From assembly GCA_023333565.1 (NCBI GenBank), contig JAJKFH010001865.1, positions 7,998,001-8,062,000 on the forward strand: 64,000 bases of DNA, given 5' to 3'. This document shows, in pieces, positions 24,143 to 34,100 of the stretch (position 1 is its first letter; the number at the start of each line of letters is the position of its first letter). The stretch is from Puffinus mauretanicus (lineage: Eukaryota > Chordata > Aves > Procellariiformes > Procellariidae). Made by a program: the position numbers and the translations under genes. The notes under the pieces are model-generated. The model was not told the origin of the DNA and ran no database searches. It was given only the letters and a program-made list of their open reading frames with translations.

Positions 24143-27100
24143 ACACCTGAGGCCAGATTTACAGAAGCGCTAAGCATTCAAACTGCAACTGTATTTGACC
24201 GAAGCTGTTTTCTGAATGGAAACACCGCCGTAAAAACTTGATACTTCTGAAAATTCAGATCATGTCTCTTCAAACAAATGTTTACTTCACAATTTTGGTC
24301 ATAATCTCCTGAAAAGTCAATCATATATTTGTAAAATTGAAATAAGGCAATAACTTCCCTTTGGGTATGGTTAGGATAAATTCATTAAAGTTTATACAGC
24401 ACTTCAAGACCATGGCCCTCTAATACAAAGTTCCCACTACAACACTGATAATGATGATGTAGAGTATTTAGTGAGAAGCTGCAATGAAGTGCACTAAATA
24501 CAACATTCAGATATACATTGGAGAGGATTAAAAGTACAAGTACCTGCACTGAACAACTGACAATTACCTCACTATGTAAGACTTCTGAGAAAATAATGTG
24601 TGACCCCATAGGAAAAACTTACAATATAACTATATACAAAAAGGTAATGGAGTACTTGATAGAAGGCAATTTTAATTCTAGTATCTCCTATCTTTCAAAT
24701 ATTTGATTTTTGCAATCCTAACATTCATATTTTCTGACAAAACTTGTACGTATATGAATTATATTATAGAAAGATTTCTGTCAAATTTCATAACAGTTTG
24801 CAACTGTTGCCTTGACAACTAAATTTAAACAAATCAGCTGGCTGCAATCTTGACCCTTTCTTTCTGAAGTTGTGTTGAAATTTAGCTTTTCAATACTCCT
24901 CAATATCCTTTTGCTCTGAAAATGAAAATATACTACAGAGTACAGCAATAGGGTTCCTATGAGATTATGGGCAATTTCTGTCCATTGTTGTTGTACACTT
25001 CAAAAATCAGGCTGGCTGATAGTAGAAGTCAACACAGGTTTCCTGGTCTCATCTAGTCCACTTGAAGAATTATTTCTGAAATTAGCCGTACGCCCAATTC
25101 AAGTTGAGGAACAGGTATGGAAGTTTTATCTGTATTTTTCAAACTTTGTAACTGAACTCTATTATTTTTGTCTTTACAGTTTGTGCATGCTGTCTTTCTA
25201 CACCAATCTTCAATAAATTCAAGATGAATTTTTCGCATTAGGACTTATCCTGATCCTGTTGATGCACTGGTGGCTATACCTTGGCTTTCCCCCTCTCCTT
25301 TTATCATCAAATCACAAATTGAAGCCACCTTAAGGCTGCTCTAAATTGTGCTCAAGTGCGATAGAGTAAACAAAGCCCTTCTGGACTCTGGGTTTTACTC
25401 CAGCCATTTTTTTTTTCCCTCCCCCTGCTCCCCAAGGTGTCCTCTGACATATATTTCATATTACAGGCTGCAAAGAGGAGTGAAAAACGACAGCTCTCCT
25501 GGCACGATGCCACCAAGGGATTTTCTTCCCTCCAGCCCACTCCTTGGGCAGTAAGCTGTGCCAGCTGCCCTGCTGCTCCTAGCTGCTGGAACAGTGCAAA
25601 GCACCATGAAAGAAGTTGGAAGATCTAGGCCGTGGTATCTTTTTAAAGTAAGCCAAAATTCCCATTCTGCATTTTGTATTCAGGATGTTTCAGATTAATG
25701 CTTTTAAAACCATAGCTCTCAGGTTGAGAAAAAAGAGTTTTGTGTTCCCCCCATTTGCCTGCAATAGACTAAAGTTTAGGGACTTAGAGCACACAAGTCG
25801 GTGGGTAATTATTAGCAGATAATGAACACAGATTTGCAAGAGTTGGTTAAGCAGTTGTCAGTCTGTCACAGGCAGCAAGAAATACCATCAACAGTTCCTA
25901 TATCTAAGGTATGTTTTGAATGCTTCCTTAAAGAGCTTTCTTTCTGTAGAAAGAGCACCATGGTTATTTACATGCTGTTTATGGCTAAATAATTACATTT
26001 GCAGACTATTTTAAACAACATCAGGAAATGTCTATTAAAAACTCAACAACCTAAATTTCTGCTGATAATGGTATTCACCAAGTGACAGTTTCCTCTATCA
26101 GAAGAACTGTCAGTTTTCATTTGAGTTTTGCATTAGAAGGATGCATTTGGAATGATAAACTGTAAATTTTAGCACGTGGTATTTCATGTGGAAAGGGAAA
26201 TCCTTGTGGCTTGTATACACGGTGAAAGGGAAACCCATGTGGCTAAGAAACACTGAGCAATGCTATTAAGATACAGTTTATGCATATTTAAACTTCAATC
26301 CAAATCACTTCCATGTGATTTCTTGTCCATGGCTTGATGTACTTCTCATTACTCCCTTCTACCTTTTGACCAAGTTGGGCTCAGCTAAAGTCATGCACTG
26401 AGCGAGACTTTGATACCTTGTCGTTCTGGCCATGGAGGTCCACATTTGCCAGTGGCAATGCTGAAAAAAACCATCAGGCAGATAGATGTATTTCATTCTG
26501 AAAAGAAAAACTTCAGTAAAAGGCAAACCAGACATGCTATTCTGAGTTTGCATTTGATATGTCTAACTCTCTATACACCTAGAGACCAAAAGCCACATAG
26601 AAGAAGAAAGTTGGCTTTAGAGATAGCCCTTTTTATTAAAGGCCAAGACCTGCATGCTTTGATTAATTTTCCATTCGAAGTGAATAATAATAATTAAAAA
26701 AAAAAAAATCAAGGACTGTACTGTAGTATCAGCTATTTTAAGACAATTATCTCTGGAAGAAAATGGAATAATGGATGTACTGGCAAAAAGTCCTCCTCAG
26801 ATTTACACACATTTAACAGTAAAAGTGGCAATAGATCCCCAGCTTCACGATTCCATTTGCAGCATTTCAAATTCTTGTTTATGCTCCTTACATTGAGAGA
26901 CACATGGAAGTGCTGTGCTCATCTATCAACTCTAGTAGCCTGTACCATAAGCTTTCATAATACAGTGCCTGATCTCCTTTATTTACCACAGTTTGGTCCT
27001 GGAGTAAATTCTAATTTTTTCTTTTTTTTTAATGTTAAATATACTTAGTTTTAGCTTAATGTTCATGTTTGTGACAGTAGACTTTGATCCACTTCATGCA

Positions 27101-28201
27101 TGTCTATGTTGCATAAATGAGAAGAAGGCAAAACCACCTGAATCAGTACATCCACATACATTAGCTTTAATGTAGTAGAGTCTTGCTAGAGCTGTACCTC
27201 CTCTAGTCCTAGCTGGTCTTCATTTACTTAGAATTTCAAATTTTATTCCAATTCCACATTTTAAAATAAGAGCCTGAACTTTCCTCATAGCTTTCCCCAT
27301 TTAGAAATGTAGTTCTGTATCACCTTTAAGTATTTCTGCCTGGCTACATGAAGGATTTATCAAAATTCCTTCTGGCTGTCAAAATCTTACAGCAACAGCT
27401 TCCCATGACATTATTTCCTTGTATGCTGAGCTTCCATCCTATGAAGATAAACGGGGCATACAAGAAATTGAGGCCAGACGTGTGCAATTGAATGAGAATT
27501 GTCTTTGCAGGTACTATAGCCCTTATTTAAGTCACGGTTCTTTCCCAGATGAAAACCACCCTTCTCAGGGCAGAGGTTATTCGCTGAGGCTTCATACTAG
27601 CACACGCCTACCATTTTTTCTCTTGCTCCAGTCACTGGAAAAGGGAGCTGCTAGGCAAAACAAGCTCAGACAAGTAGAGAATATGAGCGTATAAGCAGAG
27701 TTTGCATCTAGCTATGTCCCCCAAATTCTGCAGCACTTCGTTTTATTTCCCCCCTAATGTGTTTTGCTTTCTGACCAGAAGACTAGAAGTCTGCAGTTCA
27801 ACCTTGAAGATTTTTGTTAAAAGCAAAACAGAACCCCACACTTAAAAAAATAAAGTCATATACAAGAACAATTTACTTTAGGTTCACAAGGATGCAGCAA
27901 TGTTGTATAGTTTAAATGCAATATAATGCCAAACCAGCACACCTCCATAATGCTAGATACTTCTTAGACATATTTTAATGTAACCTTTCTGGATCAACTT
28001 TTGTGCTGTGTTTATTCACCAAAACATTATTTCCAGCCGGTGTATTTTCACTACAAAATATCACCTTCCAATATGCTCTCTCCACCAAACCATAAATCAC
28101 TAACTCATTACTAACCAGCACAAGCTAAAAAGAAAGTAACCAAAAAAATGTGCTGTATGTGGAGTCTTAACATAGTTATTTTGGAGTCCTCACACACTTT
28201 T
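24143..28201. other. Anonymous AT-rich sequence
   Basis: Four kilobases with no recognised exon or repeat family. There is an A-run near 26697-26708 and T-runs near 25409-25416 and 27018-27030. Open frames (for example 26410-26697 and 27419-27694, 91-95 codons) show no domain I know. Confidence 0.5.
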
Positions 28202-29045
28202 GGGCAGGAGTGTTGATCTGCTTGAGGGTAGGAAGGTTCTTCAGAGGGATCTTGACAGGCTGGATCAATGGGCCGAGGCCAATTGTATGAGATTCCACAA
28301 GGCTAAGTACAACAACCCCATGCAATGCTACAAGTTTGGGGAAGAGTGGTTGGAAAGCTGCCCAGAGGAAAAGGACCTGGGGGTGTTGGTCAACAGACAG
28401 CTGAACATGAGCTGGCAGCGTGCCCAGGTGGCCAAGAAGGCCAACAGCATTCTGGCTTGTATCAGAAATAGTGTGGCCAGTAGGACTAGGGAAGAGATTG
28501 TTGCCCTGTACGCGGCATTGGTGAGGCCGCACCTCGAATACTGTGTTCACTTTTGGGCCCCTCACTACAAGAAAGACATTGAGGTGCTGGAGCGTGTCCA
28601 GAGAAAGGCAACGAAGCTGGTGAAGGGTCTATGGAACAAGTCTTATGAGGAGTGGCTGAGGGAACTGGGGTTGTTTAGCCTGGAGAAAAGGAGGCTCAGG
28701 GGAGACCTTATCACTTTCTACAACTACCTGACAGGAGGTTGTAGTGAGGTGGGTGTTGGTCTCTTCTCCCAAGAAACAAGCAATAGGACAAGAGGAAACG
28801 GTCTCAAGTTGCACCAGGGGAGGTTTAGATTGGATATTAGGAAAAAATTCTTCACCAAAAGGGTTATGAAACATTAGACCAGACTGCCCAGGGAAGGGGT
28901 TGAGTCACCATCCCTGGAGGTATTTAAAAGACGTGTAGATGTGGTGCTTAGGGACATGGTTTAGTGGTGGACTCGGCAGTGCTAGGTTAACGGTTGCACT
29001 TGATGACCTTAAAGGTCTTTTCCAACCTAAATGATTCTATGATTT
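28202..29045 (+). mobile_element. CR1 LINE, 5'-truncated copy 1 (844 bp)
   Basis: Chicken-repeat-1 is the dominant bird LINE. This copy begins within ORF2 just after the region that encodes the reverse-transcriptase catalytic motif. It runs through the rest of ORF2 and the short 3' UTR, and ends in the typical 'gattctatgatt' tail. CR1 copies lack a poly-A tail and usually show no target duplication, as here. 5' truncation is the normal result of incomplete reverse transcription. The 3' UTR (a 'gtggtgcttagggacatgg' segment and 'aaggtcttttccaacct') matches copy 3 at 39837-40194, so the two share a subfamily. Confidence 0.95.
28203..28964 (+). pseudogene. CR1 ORF2 3' remnant (reverse transcriptase C-terminal part)
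   Basis: The frame is open for 225 codons to a TAG at 28875-28877. It then continues in the same frame for another 28 codons to a TAG at 28962-28964, which is where the normal CR1 ORF2 ends. The premature TAG replaces a codon that is Trp in related copies, consistent with a single G-to-A change. The protein includes the 'EEKDLGVLV', '[10 protein letters not shown]' and 'RRLRGDLI' segments typical of the region after the RT palm. The catalytic Asp motif lies upstream and is missing. An apparent in-frame shortening of several residues follows 'RFHKAK' (about 28297-28315). The copy cannot be an active enzyme. Confidence 0.9.
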
Positions 29046-31273
29046 TAACCATAAACCTGTGTGCTCTCCCCTCTAGGCTCCCATGTTTGCATGCAGAAAC
29101 TACACAACACTTGAATATAAGCTCTGTCGACAAGAAGATCTCATCACGCTAAAATTAACAGAATTTCCAGAGCAGATAGAAACAATAAAGCTTGACAACT
29201 TTTTTTAATTATTTTGAGTTTGCATCCTAAGGAAATGAAGCATAACAGTATTTATGTCGATATTTCATATTCTATGTTCATTCAGACTCAAGAAATCACG
29301 TTTCCCTGGCAACCTCCATTGCTTTGCCTCCACAGGTTGCTTTAGTCTACCATCATCTTGGCACCTGCGATACAGTGCGACCAGTACAGCTCGGACAGAG
29401 CTGCACTCGCTTGTGCTGTCACCCGCAAGAGCTGCTGACCTTCAGCTGGCTGCAGAGCCCATCACCAAAGGACCGGGACTCCGAAGCCTGACCTTCCTTC
29501 CTGGTGGAAGCCCAATTAATTTTCACAGATCTTTCCCACAGCTTCAGGTTGTCAAACCACACAGCACCAGGTTGGGTTAAACTGCCTCCAAAAAGACAAC
29601 AGCTACAGCTACAGGCCAGCTCTCTCGTACAGCTGGCAGTCTATTTAAATGAACTGATATTCAAGAGCTGAAGGGAGGGAATTTGAGGGAGTGATAGACA
29701 GACACAGGGTGAAGTCTTGGCTTCCAGAGGAATTGCCGTAATGTGTCTGAGCAGGTGGTAATAATGAGAAGGAAAACCTGTAAGAAGACTATGAACTTAA
29801 TTTCTATCACAAGACACTAATAGTAGCTGAAGCACAAACCCTTTCACAGCTGAACTGGCATTTGGATTGATCAGTGCTGGTTACTGGGAAGATCTCAAAA
29901 CTAGAAGTGCTCACCAAGTAGCTTAAGCTTCTTCCTTCCAACGCAGGGAAAATACAGCGAGGGGGAGGCTAGCTCCTCACACTCTGCTGCTGCAAGAGGA
30001 AAAGAAAACCTTTTACTTTCTGGTTTTGCATTGAATTTAAAAAATTTGACTTGCTAATCTTTTATACGTTGGCATTCTTTCATCTTCTTGAGAGATAAAT
30101 ATTTTTAATCAGGCAATTCCCTTCAGGATAACAATGATTCAAATTATACTGATGAATGATATCAATCAGTTATTAGGCATGAAAAATGTGTATATCAAAG
30201 CCTAACAACATTTATACTAACTAAAGTGCAAAGCTTTTTCCCCTTCTTAAAAAAAAAAAAGCAAACCACCTCTAATAGTTTTCTTATACACTCAAGAGGG
30301 TTTTTTTTTTTCTTCAAATGTTAGAATAAATGCAGCAGTTAACTGGTGAGTTCTGTTTGCAGTAGAACATTATTAAATGTGGAATTAATCAAATTAATGG
30401 GAGATACCATGCCATATCCCTGCAGACATATAGAAGAAGATGTTTTCAAAGGCTGCTTTTCAAAATGGAAAATTAACATTAAAATGGCACTGTTGACTTT
30501 AAAGCCCTAGACAGGGTTGCCTTTACTTCCCCATTATTTTGCCAGATATCCATCTTGACTCAGACAACATCTGACTTTTAAGGATTTTAAATGATCATCA
30601 CATAAGGCCTTCTCCCCGGGGAGTTCAGGCACAGAGTTCTTCCTCTCTCTGTCCCTCATCTTAGGAGTCGGACTGTGACCCTTGCTGCAGAGAAGATGGC
30701 TTCAATAAAACAGGATGTCTATCAAAGTTGCTCATCACTCAGCTTCTTCACGCAGCAAGGGGAGCGCCTGGACCACACCGTGAGGTTTTTATTGGCAAAC
30801 ACCATGCCACGCAAATGGCTGCTCCAGCCATTTTGCAAACCAGCTAGGAATTTGTAGCGGGCTACTGCAGAATATGTTGTAATGAGGAGACAGTGATTTC
30901 AGGCAGAATCTAGGGAGAGTATAACCACAGGCCTTGCTTGTAGAGACCTATATCTTAGCATGAGTAACTACTATATAACCTGAGCATACATCATGATTGC
31001 CTTTAACTTGTTCCTATGGAGACACATAGGAATGCGCTGCTCTCAGCAGACCTCGGTGGCTGCTGGACAAACTTAGCTGATGAATTTGTAATGAACCTGT
31101 ATGTGGTTCCCACCTAGTCCATGTGCATGACAATCTACATACCTTGTCTTACCTTTAGATTAAGCTGCATACCTATACATAACATTCCTTTACCCGACAA
31201 CAGAAATGATGAATGTGTTTCTTTACTTTTAAGAAAATCCTATGAAATCTCCAAAGACCACAATGCTGACAAA
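29046..31273. other. Anonymous sequence with a GC-richer patch at 29.33-29.58 kb
   Basis: The patch holds a 108-codon plus-strand frame (29254-29580) with no recognised domain, and a small inverted repeat (agctc/gagct around 29386-29400). The rest is AT-rich with A- and T-runs near 30249-30259 and 30300-30311. A second moderately GC-rich bit lies at 30610-30860. No gene is assignable. Confidence 0.45.
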
Positions 31274-31462
31274 CCTCATGTCCTGATTTCGTCTGGGATA
31301 GAGTTAAATTTTTTCCAAGTGCTGTGTTTTGGATTTAGTATGAGAAGAATGTTGATAACACACTGATGTTTTCAGTTGTTGTTAAGTACCCTGCAAGGAC
31401 AGCTTTCATGTTACCAAGCAGAGGATGGGAGGGAGCACAGCCAGGACAGCTAGCCCAGCTGG

Positions 31463-31508
31463 CCAATGGGGTATTCCATACCATGTGACGTCATGCTCAG
31501 TATATGAA
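31463..31508 (+). promoter_or_regulatory. LTR C promoter: CCAAT, CRE and TATA-like boxes
   Basis: CCAAT (31463-31467), the CRE palindrome TGACGTCA (31486-31493) and a TATA-like TATATGAA (31501-31508) are in the same arrangement as in LTRs A and B. Confidence 0.65.
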
Positions 31509-31639
31509 TGGTTGGCGTGATCCAGGAAGTACCGATTGTTGCTTGGTTATCGGTCAGCACGGGTGGTGAGCAATTGCATCGTGCATCACTCATTTTGTAT
31601 ATTCTATCATTATTATTATTATTTTCCCTTTTCTGTTCT

Positions 31640-31645
31640 ATTAAA
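31640..31645 (+). terminator. LTR C polyadenylation signal (ATTAAA)
   Basis: ATTAAA in the conserved block followed by 'ctgtctctatctca', after an (ATT)n run at about 31607-31623. Confidence 0.65.
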
Positions 31646-31780
31646 CTGTCTCTATCTCAATCCACGGTTTTTCTCACTCTTACCCTTCTGATTCTCTCCC
31701 CATCCCACTGGGGGACAGGGGGAGTGAGCCAGCGGCTGTGTGGTATTTGGCTGTCTGCCAGGTTAAACGACGACACCTCA

Positions 31781-32046
31781 TCATGGAAGGGATCTGCGTA
31801 GTGTGATCAACTTGAAGGGGTTCGTCTGATGTTGCGATAGCCAAGGTTCCCAGCATCAGAAGGGACTTAAGTTTGGTATCACTTTTCCTGCTACTTCTCT
31901 TAATATCAGAAGGACATAAGATTGCTATCACCTTTTCTACTATTGCTATCACCTTTTCTGCTACTTCCATTCTTTACGTAATAAACTCATTAATCAACCT
32001 CGAGTGTCTGTGCCTTTCTTATTGAGATCCCAAAAGAACCTTCACA
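31781..32046 (+). other. Possible older LTR 3' end that hosts LTR C
   Basis: Downstream of LTR C there is an AATAAA signal (31980-31985), then a pyrimidine- and GTG-rich stretch ('gtgtctgtgcctttctt', 32006-32022) ending 'ccttcaca' (32039-32046). That is the arrangement of an R/U5 end with a terminal CA. If real, LTR C inserted into an older, unrelated LTR whose 5' end lies somewhere to the left of 31279. I could not find a matching 5' end or target duplication, so this is a weak call. Confidence 0.25.
31855..31962. repeat. Nested tandem duplication (about 50 bp, with a 21-bp inner repeat)
   Basis: A unit beginning 'atcagaagg' at 31855 recurs at 31905, a period of about 50 bp with several mismatches. 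Inside the second unit a 21-bp segment, 'attgctatcaccttttct' plus three bases, is repeated at 31921-31941 and 31942-31962 with one mismatch. The outer duplication is therefore older than the inner one. Confidence 0.8.
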
Positions 32047-33539
32047 CCCTCTGTGAAAAAAAGAATTCAGGATGTGTATCAAGCTATTCACATGCTTCTG
32101 CCATACTTCCTTAAGTTAGGAGAGAAAAAAAAAGGAAAAAAACCCAACTCTCATTAGCCAAACCATTTGTTTTGAGGATAACACAAGGATTAAGGATCTG
32201 TAACACAGGGCTGGAAAAAACACACTGCAAAGTCAAGTACCAGACCAGTTCTTTCCAGCTGTGCTCAACATGGTCCCCTTTCTGCATAGGACCAACATTA
32301 GGAGTACGATCTAATGCTTCACCTACTGTTCACAGAAGACTTGTTCCTCCCCATCTCCACAGTCACCAGTAAGAGTAAAGTGGTCCATGTAAACCAGCTT
32401 GACCATTGCCATTGTTTTAAGCTCCCTCTCAAGAGAAACAAAACTGAATATTAGATCTCCAGCAGTTAAAGAAAGCAAGACATCTTAATTGGTGTTCACA
32501 AAAGGGTCTGAGTAGAAGATGAAAACAGTAAGAATCTACAAAAAAAATTACATTCTGAACGTAAATCAGGAAGCACATTCAATACCGAACAACTCCCTAC
32601 AGAAAGGCAATAGAGGGCAAATAATGCTCGTCTAGATTAAGTTATAGTAAAATTAATTCATTTTTTAAACAGAAAATTCATATCAGTAATGAGCAGTATA
32701 AATACCTAGAGGAAAGCAAGATGCAGCTGCAAATTATGGCATAACATCTTTACAGCTACTTTCTTTGTCATTATGGAACTAAGCATATTGTTTAGCTGCT
32801 GGTTGCAGGAGTCATTTGTACAAAACAATATTTGTTTTATGCACAATACATCTGGTGCTGAAGATAAAAATTCAATATCCAAAACATATACATGAAGATA
32901 TTTTGCTTAAGTTAACACAGTCATTTGAAATATCCCACCTTCATAAAGAAAACCAGAAGAACTTCCAAGTGTAATTGTCTGTGCAAAAGATTTGTATGTT
33001 AACAGAGATTTCTCACAAGCCCTAAATCAGAAGGTGGTGTTCAAAGGAAGGTATTTGGCATGGAGAAGTAGTAAAGATGACCAAAAATTTCTTGCTCAGA
33101 AACCTAGAAGAAGTGCAGAAATACAGAAAATACAATCCTGTGCACAAAGTTCATTTCCCAGCAGTGGATAAATGTCTAATCCAAATTGATTCTGGCCAAT
33201 ATTTCATGCTTTAATCAACAAATATATGTTTCAGAAAGCTATCTGGGGGAATTAAAAAAAAAAGCAAAACATAACAAAACATGGGTCCTGATCTGATGCC
33301 ATGAAGGATATTCATTAATGCAGCAACAGATGGTTAATCTGCAGACTTAAAATATGTCAACTTCATTTAATTAAAAGTCAACATTGTTATAATATTGCCA
33401 TCATAAAGTCAGGATCTGACAGCATGCCAAATTTTATTGCTGTTTTACTTTTAAACAGAAACTTTTTGATGAGGAGCCACACACTCATCACTTCTCCTGT
33501 GAACATTCACATGTCACAATAAACACAGAGCAACTTCTC
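32047..33539. other. Anonymous AT-rich sequence
   Basis: Nothing recognised. The stretch contains short A-runs near 32127-32147 and 33253-33264. Confidence 0.55.
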
Positions 33540-34020
33540 CTGTGGGCTCTCTAGTGGCTCTGCCATGCACAGCAGGATTTTGATACCTCTCCTCCTACAC
33601 TCGGTAGCATTTCAGGCTGCAGCAGGTTCTGGAGCAGATACAGCTATGCTACTACTCGTACTCAATTCATCCCCTAACATTTCTGGACTTAAAATCCCAG
33701 ATGGCAAGGACTGTACCATTGAAGGACTTCAGCCTGTACTGCACCTATAAGCTCTGCAGGAGTTTTATCTCGAAAACCTCTTCCCCTTGTGCAGAAGCCT
33801 CCAGATCTCAATGGGAGAAGAGCATGAACCGCAGGGCCCGGCAGAGAGCAAGCACTCGGCACCCACTAGTACCAGAGCAGAAAGGAATCAAATCTTGGTG
33901 TGCGGGCCCTGGTGACAACTGGTTAGGGGTTGCAAACCCTGCTATAAAAGTGATAGAGAAAGAGACAGGCAAAGTCCCATCTTATGGGTTATGGACTACT
34001 TCTATGCTCTGAGGTTTGGT
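33540..34020 (+). other. GC-richer patch with a good TATA box and a 103-codon frame
   Basis: This patch is richer in G and C than its flanks and carries a 103-codon plus-strand frame (33701-34012) with no domain I recognise. A consensus TATA box TATAAAAG occurs at 33943-33950, and an AATAAA-containing stretch lies about 170 bp downstream (near 34117). TATA followed by AATAAA at that distance can indicate an LTR, but no LTR ends were found. It may equally be a chance arrangement or a regulatory element. Confidence 0.3.
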
Positions 34021-34062
34021 CCAGACCCAGTTCTGTTAATAATACGGATCTTGGATTGGATC

Positions 34063-34100
34063 GGATTAATTTGTCACTGGCTTGGATTAATTTGTCACTG
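34063..34100. repeat. Tandem duplication, 21-bp period
   Basis: A 17-bp word, 'ggattaatttgtcactg', occurs at 34063-34079 and again at 34084-34100. Confidence 0.85.

Larger units (their letters stand above)
31279..31775 (+). mobile_element. Solo LTR C of the ERV family (short-U3 type), with exact target duplication
   Basis: This 497-bp LTR begins TGTCCTGA and ends CGACGACA. It is flanked by an exact 5-bp duplication CCTCA (31274-31278 and 31776-31780), which fixes the boundaries. The structure matches LTR B almost throughout, with small deletions. No internal genes adjoin it. The clean duplication shows that insertion and loss of the internal region happened at this one site, by recombination between the element's own two LTRs. 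Confidence 0.95.

Noticed and set aside
28176..28874. Minus-strand frames of 81-129 codons
   Set aside because: They are antisense shadows of the CR1 ORF2 remnant.
18467..33840. Apparent similarity between the translations near 18.5 kb and 33.8 kb ('PC-EASR-QWE')
   Set aside because: The DNA match covers only about 33 bp at roughly two-thirds identity and does not extend on either side, so chance is the simplest explanation.
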